DNA of 64,000 nucleotides from Oscheius onirici (GCA_932521025.1 OW051473.1:2170001-2234000), one strand, 5' to 3'; shown: positions 23,453 to 35,172, numbered from the stretch's first letter. Notes: generated from the sequence alone by a model not told the origin. Made by a program: numbers and translations.

Positions 23453-23798
23453 AAGAAGTAACGTGTCCTGATTACAGCTTCTCCTGCATGGTGGCTTATC
23501 TCTTCTCCGAAACCACGAAACGATGCGAAGAGTTTGAGCTGGTTACAGCAATCGAGCCGCTTTCCTCTCTCTGTGCGCATTTCCAGTTCCTTTTGGTCTG
23601 TTCTTTTCGGTGTTCCATCGATCGCATATGTCCTTTGTGCCTAGTTCCTTCATGTTTCCTAAAAATGTAAAATAAACAAATTGAGAAAAATCCGGAATGA
23701 CTGAACTGATAACAAAAAAACATGTTCATTGCTTATGACTTGTAACGGCGAAGAACCAATATTCAATCATTATAATGCGAGACCCGAAAGTTAAGCAG
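23453..23798. other. Intergenic after the satellite
   Basis: No gene supported. It probably includes the 3' UTR of the minus-strand pseudokinase gene. Confidence 0.4.
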
Positions 23799-26019
23799 TT
23801 ATTCGTTTTCTATAATTACATCTTGTTCGTCTCGGAAGAGATAGCGTGTTTGTGATGCAGCATCTTCGGACGACACCCGTGAATGAGGATTTGTTTGGAG
23901 AAGCGACTTCAGGAGCTCCCGGAGCTTCTCTTCCGTGTCATTGTAGGGCTAAAAATAGTTTGTTAAAACAAAAAACCCAATTTTTTACCGGAAAGTTCAG
24001 CTTCAATCTCTTCTTGTAGTAATCTTGATAACTCCAATAGACATCTTGATTTCTAAAACGCAAAACTTGTTTGGAAAACAACGTAACGAACTGACCCCTC
24101 AGAAAAAGTATCCGAGAACATATTCCAATCGATGGAATATATGTTCCTGTCGATCCGGTAAAGATGTTCTCCAGCTTTCACGGGATCATTGACGTCGTAT
24201 TCTTCAAGTGACCAATGTCCGGGATAAATGAGATCGATCCCGACTAATCCGATCGACCACATGTCTACTTTGAAATTCACATTGTGGCCTGCAAAGTAAG
24301 AACTTCAAATCAAGGGAAACCTTACCAAGAAGTACTTCAGGGGAGCGGTAACTTGTTTGTTGAATCACTCCAACTTTCTGACCCTTCTCCTTATCCGACA
24401 GGTAGATGCATCCGTTGTAGTCGGAAAGTAAAATGTGAATATCTTCCAGCATAGCCTAAAAATTACGTTTAAAAGTTTTGAAAAAAATGATTTACATGAT
24501 TTCCCCTGTTATACAGGCGGGCGGTTTTGAGGAGCAGATTGGCAGGGCACACGTCGGCATGAATAAAGCCCAGCTTGTGGACCTCGGCTACAGCGGAAAT
24601 TAACTGGGTTAATACTTTCAAAATTTGGTCGTCGGTTAAAGCAAAATGGTATAATCTCTGAAAATCTTTGATTATCTAAGAATCTTCTAACGCTGACCCG
24701 AATTTTTTCCAAATCCACATCGAACATCGTCGAAACGCTAATATGATAGCGGCCAAGGGTTCCAACGGCTAAGGGAATGACGAGATGCGGGTTAACATGT
24801 CGAAGATTTTTAAGGCTGTGAAGAAGGTCCCGGTTCTCCTCCACAGTACAAATTTTGATGCAAACTCGATTTGCCTGAAGTTCTAATAAGAAACAACAAA
24901 TGAAAACGCCTACTCTGTCGTCCCAACCGTTGTAGATGACAGAGTCTCTGGTCCAGTGAACAACATCTTGCATTATATCTTAATGATTACAGGTAAGAGT
25001 TTCTCACATGACTCTTACAGTTTTCACAGACCGTTGTTCCGGCCATGTTGGTCAGCTCCAGATCATAAAACTGTTGTACAAGAGCGTTGGACGGAATGAG
25101 AATAGTATGCCCTGAAAATTGACACATTTGAATTAATGACAGACGATGGTATCCTTAGAAATTAAAGGGGAAAATTAGGAAAATACTCACAAAGTCCGAG
25201 CATCATGTTTTCCGCCAAGACTCCGATCTCAAAGTCTTCCACTTTTGCAGAAAGCGTCATTTCCGGAATCGGTCTTCTCAGTCCTAGCGGTCTCTGCGGA
25301 GGGTTGAAGTAGTTAAACAGAGGCTGTCGTTTTTCTAAAAAAAAATAATGTGAAAGTAAGCAGTGCGTCTAACGTTTTGGCTTAGTTTTGTCCACGTTCT
25401 TCTTTGGCTGTTTTGCCGTTTCGACGCAGTGGATTGCAGGATCGAATAGCGGTTCAGGGAATGTTGCTTGACCATAGCTATCTGAACAAAGTTATACTTA
25501 ACCAGCAATACTGTGAAACTCACCGTTTTCCTCTTCCTTTTTGATATCCTTCTCAAAAATGTCAGGAGCCGTTTGACCCATCAGCAAACTGTTGGAATCG
25601 TTGGCAGCATCGTATTGTTTCACGACCGGAGTGAGCAGCTTTTTTCTGGTCGCATCTAAAATTGGACAGTGAATAAAAAGAAAAAAGTAACATACTTTTG
25701 TTATTTTGAAGCATGCCGACTTTACGTTTTTCATTGCGAAGCAGGCGTTTCCGCTTCGCCGACTCGACAGCTTTCTGTGCTTGGAGAAGTTCATGCTGCT
25801 CAAATTGAGGCTTTTCTTCAAAATCAAACGTTTTTTCTTTGAAAGTTGGCTCAGGACAGTCTTCCTCGTATTCTTCGGTCTTGACCACGTCGATATCCAC
25901 AAATCGATCAGCTAGCAAGGAAGATGGTTGCACTGAAAATCAGTTTGAAAACAAACATCACACAACCTACTTTCTAAGTGCCCTGTCTTTTCTTCCACTA
26001 TCGTGGAACTTCGTGACAT
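23799..26019 (-). CDS. Divergent protein kinase-like protein, probable pseudokinase
   Basis: The protein has a long charged N-terminal region (ATG 26019, with KTEEYEEDCPEP and KRKRLLRNEKRK) and then a kinase fold. The beta-3 Lys is present (NRVCIKICTVEE near 24865). The catalytic loop reads GFIHADVCPANLLLK, so HRD is HAD while the catalytic Asp remains. The DFG position is not DFG; the candidate stretch reads LSDYNGCIYLSDKEKG. Later motifs are intact: SYRSPEVLLG (APE-like), DMWSIGLVGIDL, and a helical C-lobe ending VIIENE at 23799. I count about ten exons, all with short introns and good borders. Loss of the metal-binding DFG Asp context argues for a pseudokinase or an unusual kinase. The family is unclear. 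Confidence 0.7.
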
Positions 26020-26601
26020 TGGTTTAATTTCCTGACGGTTGCCTGAAAAAAACAAAAATGGCATTTGTAAGAAAAGAACAAAAGAGCTTGGCTCGACATG
26101 TGGGCGGATAACGTGGTGGCGGATGAAATTGCCCGAAAATCGTTATCGTACACCACGTCTTGTGGGAAAGAGCTCGAGTCAAATAACAAAAGTCGGAAAT
26201 GGAATCATTGTTCAATGAATTTTGGTGAATTCTTGAGGGTATAACAGAAAGCTGAAAGTTGTTTTACCATATGTTTATTTTGAAAACAAAGAAATCTATA
26301 TGTTTTGTCAACAATATGACGGAAGAATTACAGAGAAACCTCATTTTCACGTGGAATTGAGATTTTTGCAATGATTTTGAAGTATTTGGGAGGAAAAAAT
26401 TGAAATTGGTGTTAGTTGACAATATGGCATCCATTAAAATACAATTGTGGATGCCACGGTAAAGATGCTGCAATCGATGTTAAAGGAAAGGCAGAATTAA
26501 CAGCAAAGACCTTTCAAATACTGCATTAAAGACTTTATAAATTTTATGTGCCTGTAACGAAAGGCGTTGCCAAGTAGCGTTCAAAAGGAGCGGGCTAGGG
26601 C
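26020..26601. other. Intergenic, no gene recognised
   Basis: A TTTTTTTCAG lies just upstream of the ATG at 26019 on the minus strand, so the pseudokinase gene may have a further 5' exon here. No other feature is seen. Confidence 0.4.
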
Positions 26602-26673
26602 GCGCCGATAGCTCAGTGGTAGAGCAGTTGAGTTGCAATGAAACAGGTCCCGGGTTCGAGTATCGGTTGGTCC
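26602..26673 (+). pseudogene. tRNA-Ala(UGC)-like pseudogene
   Basis: The D arm (GCTC/GAGC with AGTGGTA loop), an anticodon-loop-like GTTGCAA with UGC, and a T loop (GGTTCGAGT) are all recognisable and correctly spaced. The acceptor stem has a C-C mismatch and several G-T pairs, the anticodon stem pairs at only about three of five positions, and the T stem has one mismatch. This fits a decayed tRNA-Ala or a pol III-derived repeat rather than a working tRNA. Confidence 0.6.
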
Positions 26674-27892
26674 AATGGTTTTTTCTTTTACCTCTGTGTC
26701 GGGTACGTTACATGCCGGCATGATGTTCACGCTTACACGGGATTATACATCCAAAGGTTTATGGAATAAAACATATAGACCTGGGCTCAACACGCCATCC
26801 TGAAATTGTGGGAGCATTCTGGGTCAAGAAGATCACAACTGCTTGGCTTCTTTTTCAAGCACTTTTTTGTCAATGTGCATAGACAGAAAATTTCGTGGTC
26901 TCCAATGTACGGTATCGGTCACTTGGTACTATTGTTTATTCTAATCGACGGAACAGTTGATGGCATCAGATTACCACAATGGAGTAGCGCGATGCAAAAG
27001 AGTCATAATGTCATCGATGCCTCACACCTGTTATAGTACTACAGTGTTTGGATAGCCAGAAGAAATACCGAGAGAAACTATGTTGAAGGCTATTTAACCA
27101 ACGTGTAGTCTGTTTCCAACGGTATGCGGCACTGGTTTGGCCACCATTTTGAACCAAGTTGGCTTGGAAGGCGAAAATCACAATTTTGAGAATTTTCGTT
27201 AATTTTTCACCGTTTAATAGTAATTCTGGGCTTCATTTCGAATTCTGCATTTTATAAAACCTACTTGATGTCAAAACGAAGTGAAAACAGCAAGTTTTAG
27301 GGAAATTTTGCTCATGATGGTAAATTTTTCAATAAAAACGCCTAGAATCCTTGAAAATGGCAATTTTCTCCCGATTTTGACACCAAATAGATATATTTCT
27401 ATGCGGATCTCGAAAATGAAGTTAATCCCAGAAAAAACGAACCGGAAAACTGCTAAAAATCATCAAAATTGGATTAACCGACCGGCGTACATACTGTAGA
27501 TAAAAAGTTAAAGTTGAACTCAAACGTATGCCCGGGCACACTGAAATGCATGAGTCCGGTATGGCTCTGCCCAGGTACCGGGCGTTTGAAAATCTCGGAG
27601 AAAACCTAGGTAGAGGTAGGTGGTTCGAACCGGCAAATCTTCTACCCACTTCATAACTGTGAAGGTACCGTGCCGATTTCAAAACCGGCAAGATTTGTCA
27701 AAATGTATGAATGACATTAAGAATTTGAACTGATTGTTCATTTTACCATGTATCGCCAAAATATTTTCAAGTATATTTGTACAGTTGGGTAACTACTGAA
27801 TTTCCACCCGTCCAGCCATCTTACCAATTTTTTTTTGCCATGAATCATATTCCCCCCCCCCCCGTTGGCTGTTGGCTCAACTGCCTTTTTAG
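26674..27892. other. Repeat-rich intergenic region
   Basis: No gene supported. It contains the second copy of the tRNA-derived repeat (about 27545-27660) and a run of 12 C at 27852-27863. Confidence 0.4.
27545..27660 (-). repeat. tRNA-derived short repeat, copy B
   Basis: On the minus strand it reads GTGGGTAGAAGATTTGCC then GGTTCGAACC (a good B box), then ATTTTCAAACGCCC. It aligns in order with copy A at 14500-14605. GTGGGTAGAAG could be a degenerate A box. The divergence between copies suggests old insertions. Confidence 0.5.
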
Positions 27893-28081
27893 AAGCTCAA
27901 ATTGGTTTTGAACAGTCATCCTCCCCATTCTGTTGTTAAGCAAGAGCCGATCAGCCCTAGTGATATCCCGGAACAGTGCTGTTCATGGACCAAAAAGGAG
28001 AAGTCCAAGAAAAGCAAGAAAGACAAGAAGGACAAGAAGAAACGTGAGAGCAAGGATTACAAGAAGAAGAGTCATGTTTGA
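27893..28081 (+). CDS. Lone 3'-terminal exon, Lys-rich nuclear-type tail
   Basis: After TTTTTAG the frame encodes KLKLVLNSHPPHSVV, a KQEPISP motif and then a tail dominated by Lys (KKSKKDKKDKKK), stopping at 28081. The KQEP motif and Lys tail are typical of nuclear regulatory proteins. I found no matching upstream exons on this strand, so this is either the end of a gene whose other exons I cannot see or a gene fragment. MED19-like C-termini have similar composition, but there is no specific evidence. Confidence 0.4.
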   Translation, partial: KLKLVLNSHPPHSVVKQEPISPSDIPEQCCSWTKKEKSKKSKKDKKDKKKRESKDYKKKSHV

Positions 28082-28490
28082 AACGAAGAGTTATTGCTTT
28101 TCATGATCAAAAACGGTTAACCAATTATTTTACCGATGATAAAGCGTGTTAATGATGTCTTTCCTTCATGCCCCCCAATTGATGGAATTGTGAGGTAATC
28201 CTTGAAAATATATTGTCCAGAGAACTCAAAAACACAAATTTTATCACTCGCGGTACGTTGTAAAGTTGTGCACCTTATCAATTTTTTGGATTGACAGCTG
28301 GCCGGCTACGTCCTAAGTGTTCCCGCTATCTTATGTCTTCTTTGCGCCGTTTCTACTTTTTACCTTACTTAACTTAACTTGTCTAACAAACACTATTTAC
28401 CTATGCTAGCAACCAACCAACCTTTTTTGTTATTAATATCTTTTTTATTTATCATATTCAGTAACTTACATTTACTCTGGTTAAAATGTT
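28082..28490. other. Intergenic, no gene recognised
   Basis: AT-rich sequence without features. An ATTCAG acceptor near 28465 precedes the cathepsin-like region. Confidence 0.4.
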
Positions 28491-29215
28491 CAACTTCTTC
28501 ATAATCACCATCTTTTGCTACTGGACAAGGAAACTACGATTTAGGCGACTGCTGGAGTCAGGCTTTTACTGGAAACTTGGCCATGGCACACTGCATCAAA
28601 ACTAACACTAGGGTAAGATTTTATATTTAAAAACAGTTAAAAAAGTTTCTGGACTCAAGCAAAAAGACAAATGCCCGAAAACTTGCAAAACGCAAAACTT
28701 CGTTTCGCAGTTTTTCATTCTTTTGATTATACGTTTTCTATGATTACTTTTTTTACAGAACCAGTTTATTATGCTTAAGTTATTATGCTTTGGCCTGCTC
28801 TCTTGAAAGGGACTGCAATGGCTGCAAAGGTAACGGCTTGGAGGGATGCAGTTGGATAATGGGGAAAGGAGTGGTGACTGGAGGGAATGATGCAGACCAA
28901 AGCGACTGCGTAAGTGGTATTTAGGTAACGTTATGTTAGTTAGATTTCAGAGATATCGTCTTTCGCTGTGCACTAGATTGTCCAGGAGAGCCTTACGTTA
29001 TCAAGGTAGAGTGCCCGGACAGGTGTGACGACGGAACGGAAATTAGAGATGCAGACAAGATGGCTAGATTTGGATGGAACAATTATCGATGAATGAATTT
29101 TCAGGCTCAGTATGTAGGATAGTCACTCGTGATGAAGCTACTGATGTTGGTGTTCAAAAGATGAAGCAGACGCTCAAAGACGGCATGCTAATCACCGTCA
29201 TAGTACATAGCTGAC
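28491..29215 (+). pseudogene. Degenerate cathepsin B-like cysteine protease
   Basis: Four exon-like blocks follow the cathepsin B order. Block 1 has GDCWSQAFTGNLAMAHCI, matching the active-site region around the nucleophile Cys. Block 2 has SLERDCNGCKGN and IMGKGVVTGGNDADQ, like the CNGG and KGVVTGG motifs. Block 3 has CALDCPGEPYV and VECPDRCDDG, like the Cys-rich segment before the catalytic His. Block 4 has QKMKQTLKDGMLITVIVHS and then meets a stop. The propeptide and the C-terminal His/Asn part are missing, and the usual GSCWAF and CNGG residues are changed. I read it as a decayed or strongly diverged relative of gut cathepsin B genes common in nematodes. Confidence 0.55.
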
Positions 29216-30379
29216 ATGCGCTTCAAAGGATACAAGAGCAATTCAAGGCATCCCAAAGCGATTTCGCATAAAATAGGGACTCCCTCCTTTTAAAGAAGGA
29301 CGGTAATGATATACTTTATCTTGCATTCGTTTCTTGTTTTAGTTTACCATTACTTCCGTCTGTTGTGGACCGCCCTATTGTTTTATGAGCGATTTGAACG
29401 AAATAAAACTTTGTCTTGCTCCTGTTCTCTTGTATGCTTGGATTCAGAGGCACATCTCTCGTACTACCTTCGGATATGCCACAAAACCTTATCACAGTTA
29501 CCCGGACGTCGACAGCAGTTCTAAAAATTCCCTACTTCTGCTCCGACGATTTCCATTGCATTGGAGAGTATCATCATCAACAGTTCCGAGTCAGAAGTAA
29601 ATTCACCGCCATCATCAACAGTATTCTAAATAGAATCTAGTGTCAGTAACCGGTATTACACAGGTAATCCGAGATCTCGAGATTTCCTCACCAAAACCAG
29701 GCAAAGAAAGACCCACAACAATTCCCATCAGATGCGATATTCAGACTTTGTTTGCTACTACTCTAGTACTTTATTCATCGCAGAATCTATTCATCTATGT
29801 CTATTCGTTCTTCTTCTACTGAAACTGTTGCACTCGGATGTTGGCAACTGGAAGTATCAGCATGCTCATGCTCTCTGGCGTTACATCTGAAAATATGTAT
29901 TTTTCAACTTTCAGCGGCCACTCACAAATTCATGTAACAATAGTAGATTAACCCAACAATCACACAAACAAACAATGCGATAATGAATGTGACAAAGATG
30001 AAGAGCACCGCGGAGAAGATGTCCATAGCGAAAATGTCTGGAGAACACTAGGCGTTCCTACTACAAGCAAAATTAGCCTCATGAGCAAGGACATGCGTAT
30101 GATGTGGCAAAAAAAGAATACTTAACAGGTTTTAAGTTCAATCCCGTAGATCGACCGTACATAAAACATTTGAGCCCCACATTTCTCGTCAGAAAAGTCA
30201 GTATGCCCCAGATCCTGTAGTGAAGAGATCCTGTACCCTGAATGTCATCATTCCGACACTTCTCCACTTTTTAGATGCCATCGGTCAAGCGCACTTAGCG
30301 CTACCGCGGAAGGATTGCACTGGCACAAAGCGACTAGCAGAAGTCTTCTCTTCCGACAATGCCCTGGACAAGCGTGAAA
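29216..30379. other. Region without a supported gene
   Basis: A plus-strand frame ending at 29640 includes FCSDDFHCIGEYHHQQFRV but has no recognised partner exons. No RNA genes or clear repeats. Confidence 0.35.
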
Positions 30380-30700
30380 CTGTTCCAACTCTGAGTTCAA
30401 GATCTCACTACACCTGCCATTTGAATACTCGAACTCTCGTCGGCCAAGCTCATCTTCTGGCACTGACATCTGCCTTGAAGGACATCAACTAGGATATAGC
30501 GACCGACAGACATGGACCAAGAAAGTTACCGAATGGATTCCAAGAGAAGGATCAAAAAGAGATGTCAACGATGCAGATGGCTTGATGAGATCAGGGTTCT
30601 GGCCGGTAACACTTGGTGGAGAAACACGAAGAATGAATGGTGTACCCTACGAGACGCTCTAGTCAAGAATCAGACTTGATTTAAGCAAATAAAAAATTGA
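30380..30700 (+). mobile_element. Internally deleted non-LTR retrotransposon remnant
   Basis: The frame before 30490 reads LNTRTLVGQAHLLALTSALK, like the start of the endonuclease domain of RTE/CR1-type elements. Only about 20 bases on, a second frame reads RQTWTKKVTEWIPREG, like the C-terminal tail of the same kind of polyprotein, also present in the 6.9-7.6 kb element (DRWTKCLTEWRP). Nearly the whole endonuclease and reverse transcriptase are therefore missing. An A-rich AATAAAAAATTG tail follows. Confidence 0.5.
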
Positions 30701-32315
30701 AATATTGAAAGATTAGGCAAAGAGAGGCAATTTAGAGCCTACAATTTCTAAAACTGCATTTCCTACAAAACTGAGAATATCAGGAACTCTCTGACTCCCC
30801 TTGAATCGAATGTTGTAATCAAATTTTTCCTGTAAAGTTTAATAGTGTTTATGGCATGATTTAAAATTTATGCAAAGCTGAATAGCATAGTGACAGATAA
30901 TTCAATGGATTAGAATGATGACTTCTTGCAGGTTTTTTTTGCCGAGTAGGGACAGTGTTCTCATGGTCAAAATCGCCTTCGACCAGTTGCTCGTTCAGGT
31001 GTCTCTTCATTTCGCGAAACCTCCGTGCAATGTCTTGTGACGAGTATTGTTGAGGGAAAAGCTACCTTTGAAAACTCCTGTGCCCCACAAGATTAGTCCA
31101 AGAGAAACACCGAACATGAAGAGGTGGAGATTGTTGGTTTTCTAGGCTCCCCAAATAGTCACAACTGTTTTGACAATGAGATAGACATCATTTCTCTGAA
31201 CTGTGCGTGCTATCGATAAACAAACAGCTCATCAGACGAAGAAGTTCCCTATGAATCATCAGTTGAACGCGTGGATCAGATCGACTGTAGAAAGGCATGC
31301 CGAGAGCTCGACAAGGGGTCACCGGTTGAACAAAAAGGTAGTGAATGCGAGACGCCTTTTAGCATTTCACATGTTATTTGCCGGCCAAATGACTTGGTTT
31401 CAGTCCATTACGAGAAGAGCTCGCTTGTGGATTGAAAAATCTCGAAGGAGCTGGAAGAATAGGGGTTTCAGAGTTTACATTCTAAAGAGAAAACAGCCGG
31501 ACTAGCCATCGCTTGGATAGCGAAAGATCAGTGTCTAAAATTCCGGAATTTTGAAACATCTTGGATTTTTCACGAGGGTTGACCTATGAGTAGAACGGAC
31601 CGAGCCAAAGTGCCAGTCTCGCCCGCTCGTGGTCTGACCAGCCGCTACTTTTTCTGTACCAGCTGCCTTGTTTTTAGCGCCCCGCCTTGTACTATCTTCG
31701 ACCAAAACCATCTAGCATTCTTTCTACAGCCTGTGCGACTGTTAATTTATTCTTTTCCCTTCGTATTCCTTGCAATAAAAATGAATCAGGACTGTGGCGG
31801 TGTCTGCATCACCATCGTGAATGTAACGATGTTCGTACGTTTCAAGAACACATTTGAGTGTTTTGATTGAGTGTCTATAACCATCATTCGGTCAAACATA
31901 GTCATCTTTAGCCAAACTCCATGTCATGGTTTAACACATTTACAAACTCTTGTGGTCTTGCCAGCTGCAAAGTGGATTCCACTGCCCTTTTTCGATTCTT
32001 AGAGCGATTGATCCATTACTTTAGGAACTGTTCGCTTTTGAGTTCCTACTTTTGTTTAACATAGACCCAAAGTGACGAGTTTATGTTCGGCCTTTGTTAG
32101 AAAAAGGAAGATGAGTTTATGTGGGCTGAATCACAGACGTGATTTTATCTAAACAATAACTAATAGGTGAACACATCGATATTTTTGTAAACCGTTACAT
32201 TGCCCGTTTTGACACGCCACACAATTGGATTCAGCCGTATCTTTTCCTCCCTGCCCGTCTAGAAAACTCTTCGCGTTTTGTATTGTTTGAGATACGGACT
32301 TTGTTAGATATTTCG
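30701..32315. other. Intergenic, no gene recognised
   Basis: A plus-strand 100-codon frame at 31203-31505 has no coding signature. The final 200 bp should contain the promoter of the phosphatase at 32316. Confidence 0.4.
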
Positions 32316-33355
32316 ATGTCGCTCTTTCGTCCTGGAGGATTTCTGATCGACGCCACCGGTGTTCTCTACGACTCCGAAGCCGGCACTGATGGAATCCCAA
32401 TCAGTGGCTCAATTCAGGCGATCCAAACGTAAGTTCTCACATTGTTGTCAATCCAACCACAGTGAAAAACTGAAAACAAAACATTTTCAGTCTGAAGGAT
32501 TTGCGTATTCCCTTCAGAATCCTTTCCAACGCCTCTACCAAAGCACCATCGGAGTTCGTCGCCAAACTTGTGCGCTTAGGCTTCCCGTAAGATATTCTTC
32601 AATTTGAAACCATTGTTTAAGGGTCGTCGCTGATGACGTGATCAGCGCGATTCCGGCAGCTAAACAGTACTGTAAGCTCCAAAATCTCAAACCTGCTTGC
32701 TTTGTGGGCAAAGGTACGTCCGAGATTTGTTCGAACCATAAACATCTTAAGATGTGAAAGATTTCTTTGCCGACATTCACACCGAAAATGCTGCAGACTG
32801 TGTTCTTCTGTCGTATTTGGACGACGGGTTCTCTATCGGAAACATGGAAAAGATGGCAGGAATCCTTGGTCGCATGGAAAACCCGCTTTTAGTCACTGTC
32901 GGTAACGGGTGAGTAGAAAACATCAGTTTTGAATCTGTCATTCTTCAGACGTTACTTCAAGAGAACTACTGGTCTCTTTTTGGATGTTGGTACTTTTGCC
33001 CACATGCTTGTCCATGCTACTGGATGCGAGCACGTGGTTATCGGAAAACCGAGCGCGGCATATTTCGAAGCAGGCCTTTTCAGCTTGGGACTAGACTCCG
33101 ACGAAGTAAGCCGGTATAATTTGCTCAAGAATTATCCGTTCAGGTCGTTATGATCGGAGATGACTATGATGGCGACATTGTTGGAGCTCAGTCGAATGGC
33201 ATCAAAGCTGTTCAGGTCAAAACTGGCAAATACAGGTATTTTGAAACTTGAACATATCTCAAAATAGTTTCAGGTCTACAAATTCGAGTTCTCAGCAGCA
33301 ACCGTACAAGGTTGTTGACAATCTGAAGGCTGCCGTCGACTTCTTCACAAGCTAA
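32316..33355 (+). CDS. LHPP-like HAD-superfamily phosphatase
   Basis: This is a HAD-fold phosphatase of the LHPP/HDHD2 group; LHPP acts on phosphohistidine, phospholysine and pyrophosphate. Seven or so exons join in phase. Motif I is FLIDATGVLYD: the nucleophile Asp is present, and the position after next is Thr, where LHPP-type enzymes also deviate from DxD. Motif II is ILSNAST. The cap region follows. Motif III/IV region: GRYFKRTTGLFLDVG, then IGKPS with the conserved Lys, then VVMIGDDYDGDIVGAQ with the metal-binding Asp residues. The C-terminus ends VDFFTS. Order and motif spacing follow human LHPP closely. The product is probably cytosolic, with no signal peptide. Confidence 0.88.
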
Positions 33356-33488
33356 ATCGCCAACGAATACGGGATTAATTGTTTTATATTTATGTTAATT
33401 TTTGTACCAAAGCTGAACAATATCATTTATATAGTAAGCAGATAAAATTATTTGTTAGTTCCATCAAAATTGTTTTTTTCTCTCCAAG

Positions 33489-33800
33489 AACTCGAGCAGC
33501 CCACGTCCCGTTTGCTTCCAGTGAGTTGCCTTCAGTGCATATCAAGCAATTTACTTAATGGGAAAATAGCGGAACCACAAGAAAATTTCATTTTTGCATT
33601 TTTAGGCATTTACATTTCAAAAATTAGTAGCTATTTTGGAAAAAACCTAGATACCGTTCCCCTGTAAGTTCATACGAATACATTTTACCTCTTGCTTTAG
33701 CTACTCACAGCAAATGCTGAATGATTTCTTCCAGTTCGCTAGCTCACCAATTCAGTCATTCACTGACTTTAAGATGAAGCTCGACGCACTTCAGATCTAA
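33489..33800 (+). CDS. Two terminal exons of an unknown gene
   Basis: A frame after CTCCAAG at 33488 runs to a GTAAGT donor at 33663 and joins in phase to an exon after TTTAG at 33700, giving FFQFASSPIQSFTDFKMK and a stop at 33800. ATTAAAG at 33845 could be the polyadenylation signal. The first part has a hydrophobic FIFAFLGIYI segment. It could be an alternative 3' end of the upstream phosphatase gene or a separate small gene; I cannot see its start. Confidence 0.3.
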
Positions 33801-34166
33801 CCGGAATCTTCTTAATGTGTCGAACATTTGTTGTACATACCACCTATTAAAGCAAGTTGATGTCATGGCCGTCGTCTTGAGCAAAATTGTCACACTCAAA
33901 TTTATATACGTGGATAGCTAAAGGACAAGCGAAGAAAACGATCCTCTATTTATTTGATTAGAAATTAGGACGACAATTTTAAAGAAAGGAGAATTATAAA
34001 TCTAGCTGCTTTCGTCACTGGCAAACAAGCACATCTACACAGTTTTGTATACTTGAAATATTTTCGGAAAATCACGATAGACGTTTTGACTACACAACGA
34101 TTTAATGGCTCAACTGTTCACAATCACGTCAAATGTTCTCTGCTGGGGTCTGCTCAGTATTCCACT
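33801..34166. other. Short intergenic region
   Basis: 3' ends of convergent genes meet here. No other feature is seen. Confidence 0.5.
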
Positions 34167-34952
34167 TTAAAGCGGCCTGGTGAATGTGAACAAACCTGGA
34201 AAGGAAAGTATTGAAAAATAACAACGAAAAAGTTTACGTTTCAGCAGCTCTTCGAGAAATGTGTTGTCCATCAAATGATTTGGCGCAAGTGCTGAGCATC
34301 GAATATCTAAAAATATAAATTGAAAAATGAAAGAAGATTCTTACATTTGGGCGAGAGCAGCCTTCTCATTACTTCTTTCCTCTTTTTCCATCAGAAACTG
34401 GAGAAGAAGTCGATGGCGTTCGAAACACTTGATTGCCAGACTGAAAATGGGTTGAATCTTTAGTAGAAGCCCAAATTTACCTATTATCTTCCACTGTGCA
34501 GGTGAATCCGTGGTTTGCTTGCAACAGCTGAACCAGCTCTGCGCTTCGCTGCTCCGCTCTTCTGAAAATTATCAATTTCTGTGCAGTACACGGTAGTCAG
34601 GTCATTCCGAAATGGTTTAGGTATGCGTTGATTTGGTTTGACAGTTGTGGCTTTTACGTTTTGTTAGATTCAATGCAGAAAACCTTCAATTAACCAGTAT
34701 GTGCAACCGGATAATCAAACGTTTGTACATCTTTTTTCAATACACACAAAGTTCACTTAGTAAAGAAAAACTAGAAATCGAAACTCACTCCAGTTCGGGT
34801 TCGGTCAAGTTGCCGAGGTAAATTTTCTCGAAGAGAAACTGCTCGATGCCTTCGTTCTGTTCCGTTTGATCCATTCCGTTGATCTGCTGCATGCATTCGT
34901 CGACGACATTGTCAGCGAAGGGTCGATCAATATCAGTGTGCGACGTCTTCAT
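34167..34952 (-). CDS. Small helical protein, unknown
   Basis: Exon 1 starts at ATG 34952, just after a TTCAG. It is acidic, with DVDECM-type helices and EQFLFEKIYLGNLTEPELE. The following exons encode RRAEQRSAELVQLLQANH, CFERHRLLLQFLMEKEE and NTFLEELLK, and the last ends TFTRPL with a stop at 34167. All donors are GT and the acceptors are TTTCAG or TTTTAG. The total is near 150 residues, mostly predicted helix with heptad-like Leu and Glu/Arg, which suggests a coiled-coil subunit of some complex. There is no signal peptide, membrane segment or catalytic motif. Confidence 0.55.
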
Positions 34953-35172
34953 TTTCTGAACCTCGGAGACATTATTTAGGAACACATTGAGAAAAAAATT
35001 GGGTCGCGGGAGAAAAAATTGATAGGCTTTCGAAAGCAATATGATATTACCTTGACGGGAAGAGTGCAACTTTTTGTGACGCATTTTTCTCAAACACATT
35101 ATAGGGTCCTGGTTGCGGTTAAAATCGGTGCAATACGGAATATCTTCAATTCGAAAAGAACAAAAAGGAACT

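Noticed and set aside
22900-23460. Possible CRISPR-like array
   Set aside because: Repeat units are contiguous and degenerate with no unique spacers, and the window is eukaryotic.
22824-23471. Long open frames of Ser/Leu (plus strand) and Arg/Glu (minus strand) repeats
   Set aside because: They arise from the CTCTCGACT satellite having no stops in several frames on both strands. There is no start context, splice site or family.
27852-27863. Run of 12 C as a functional element
   Set aside because: A short homopolymer with no flanking structure; more likely slippage or assembly noise.
31203-31870. Plus-strand frames of 94-100 codons
   Set aside because: No family, no splice support and no coding bias that I can see.
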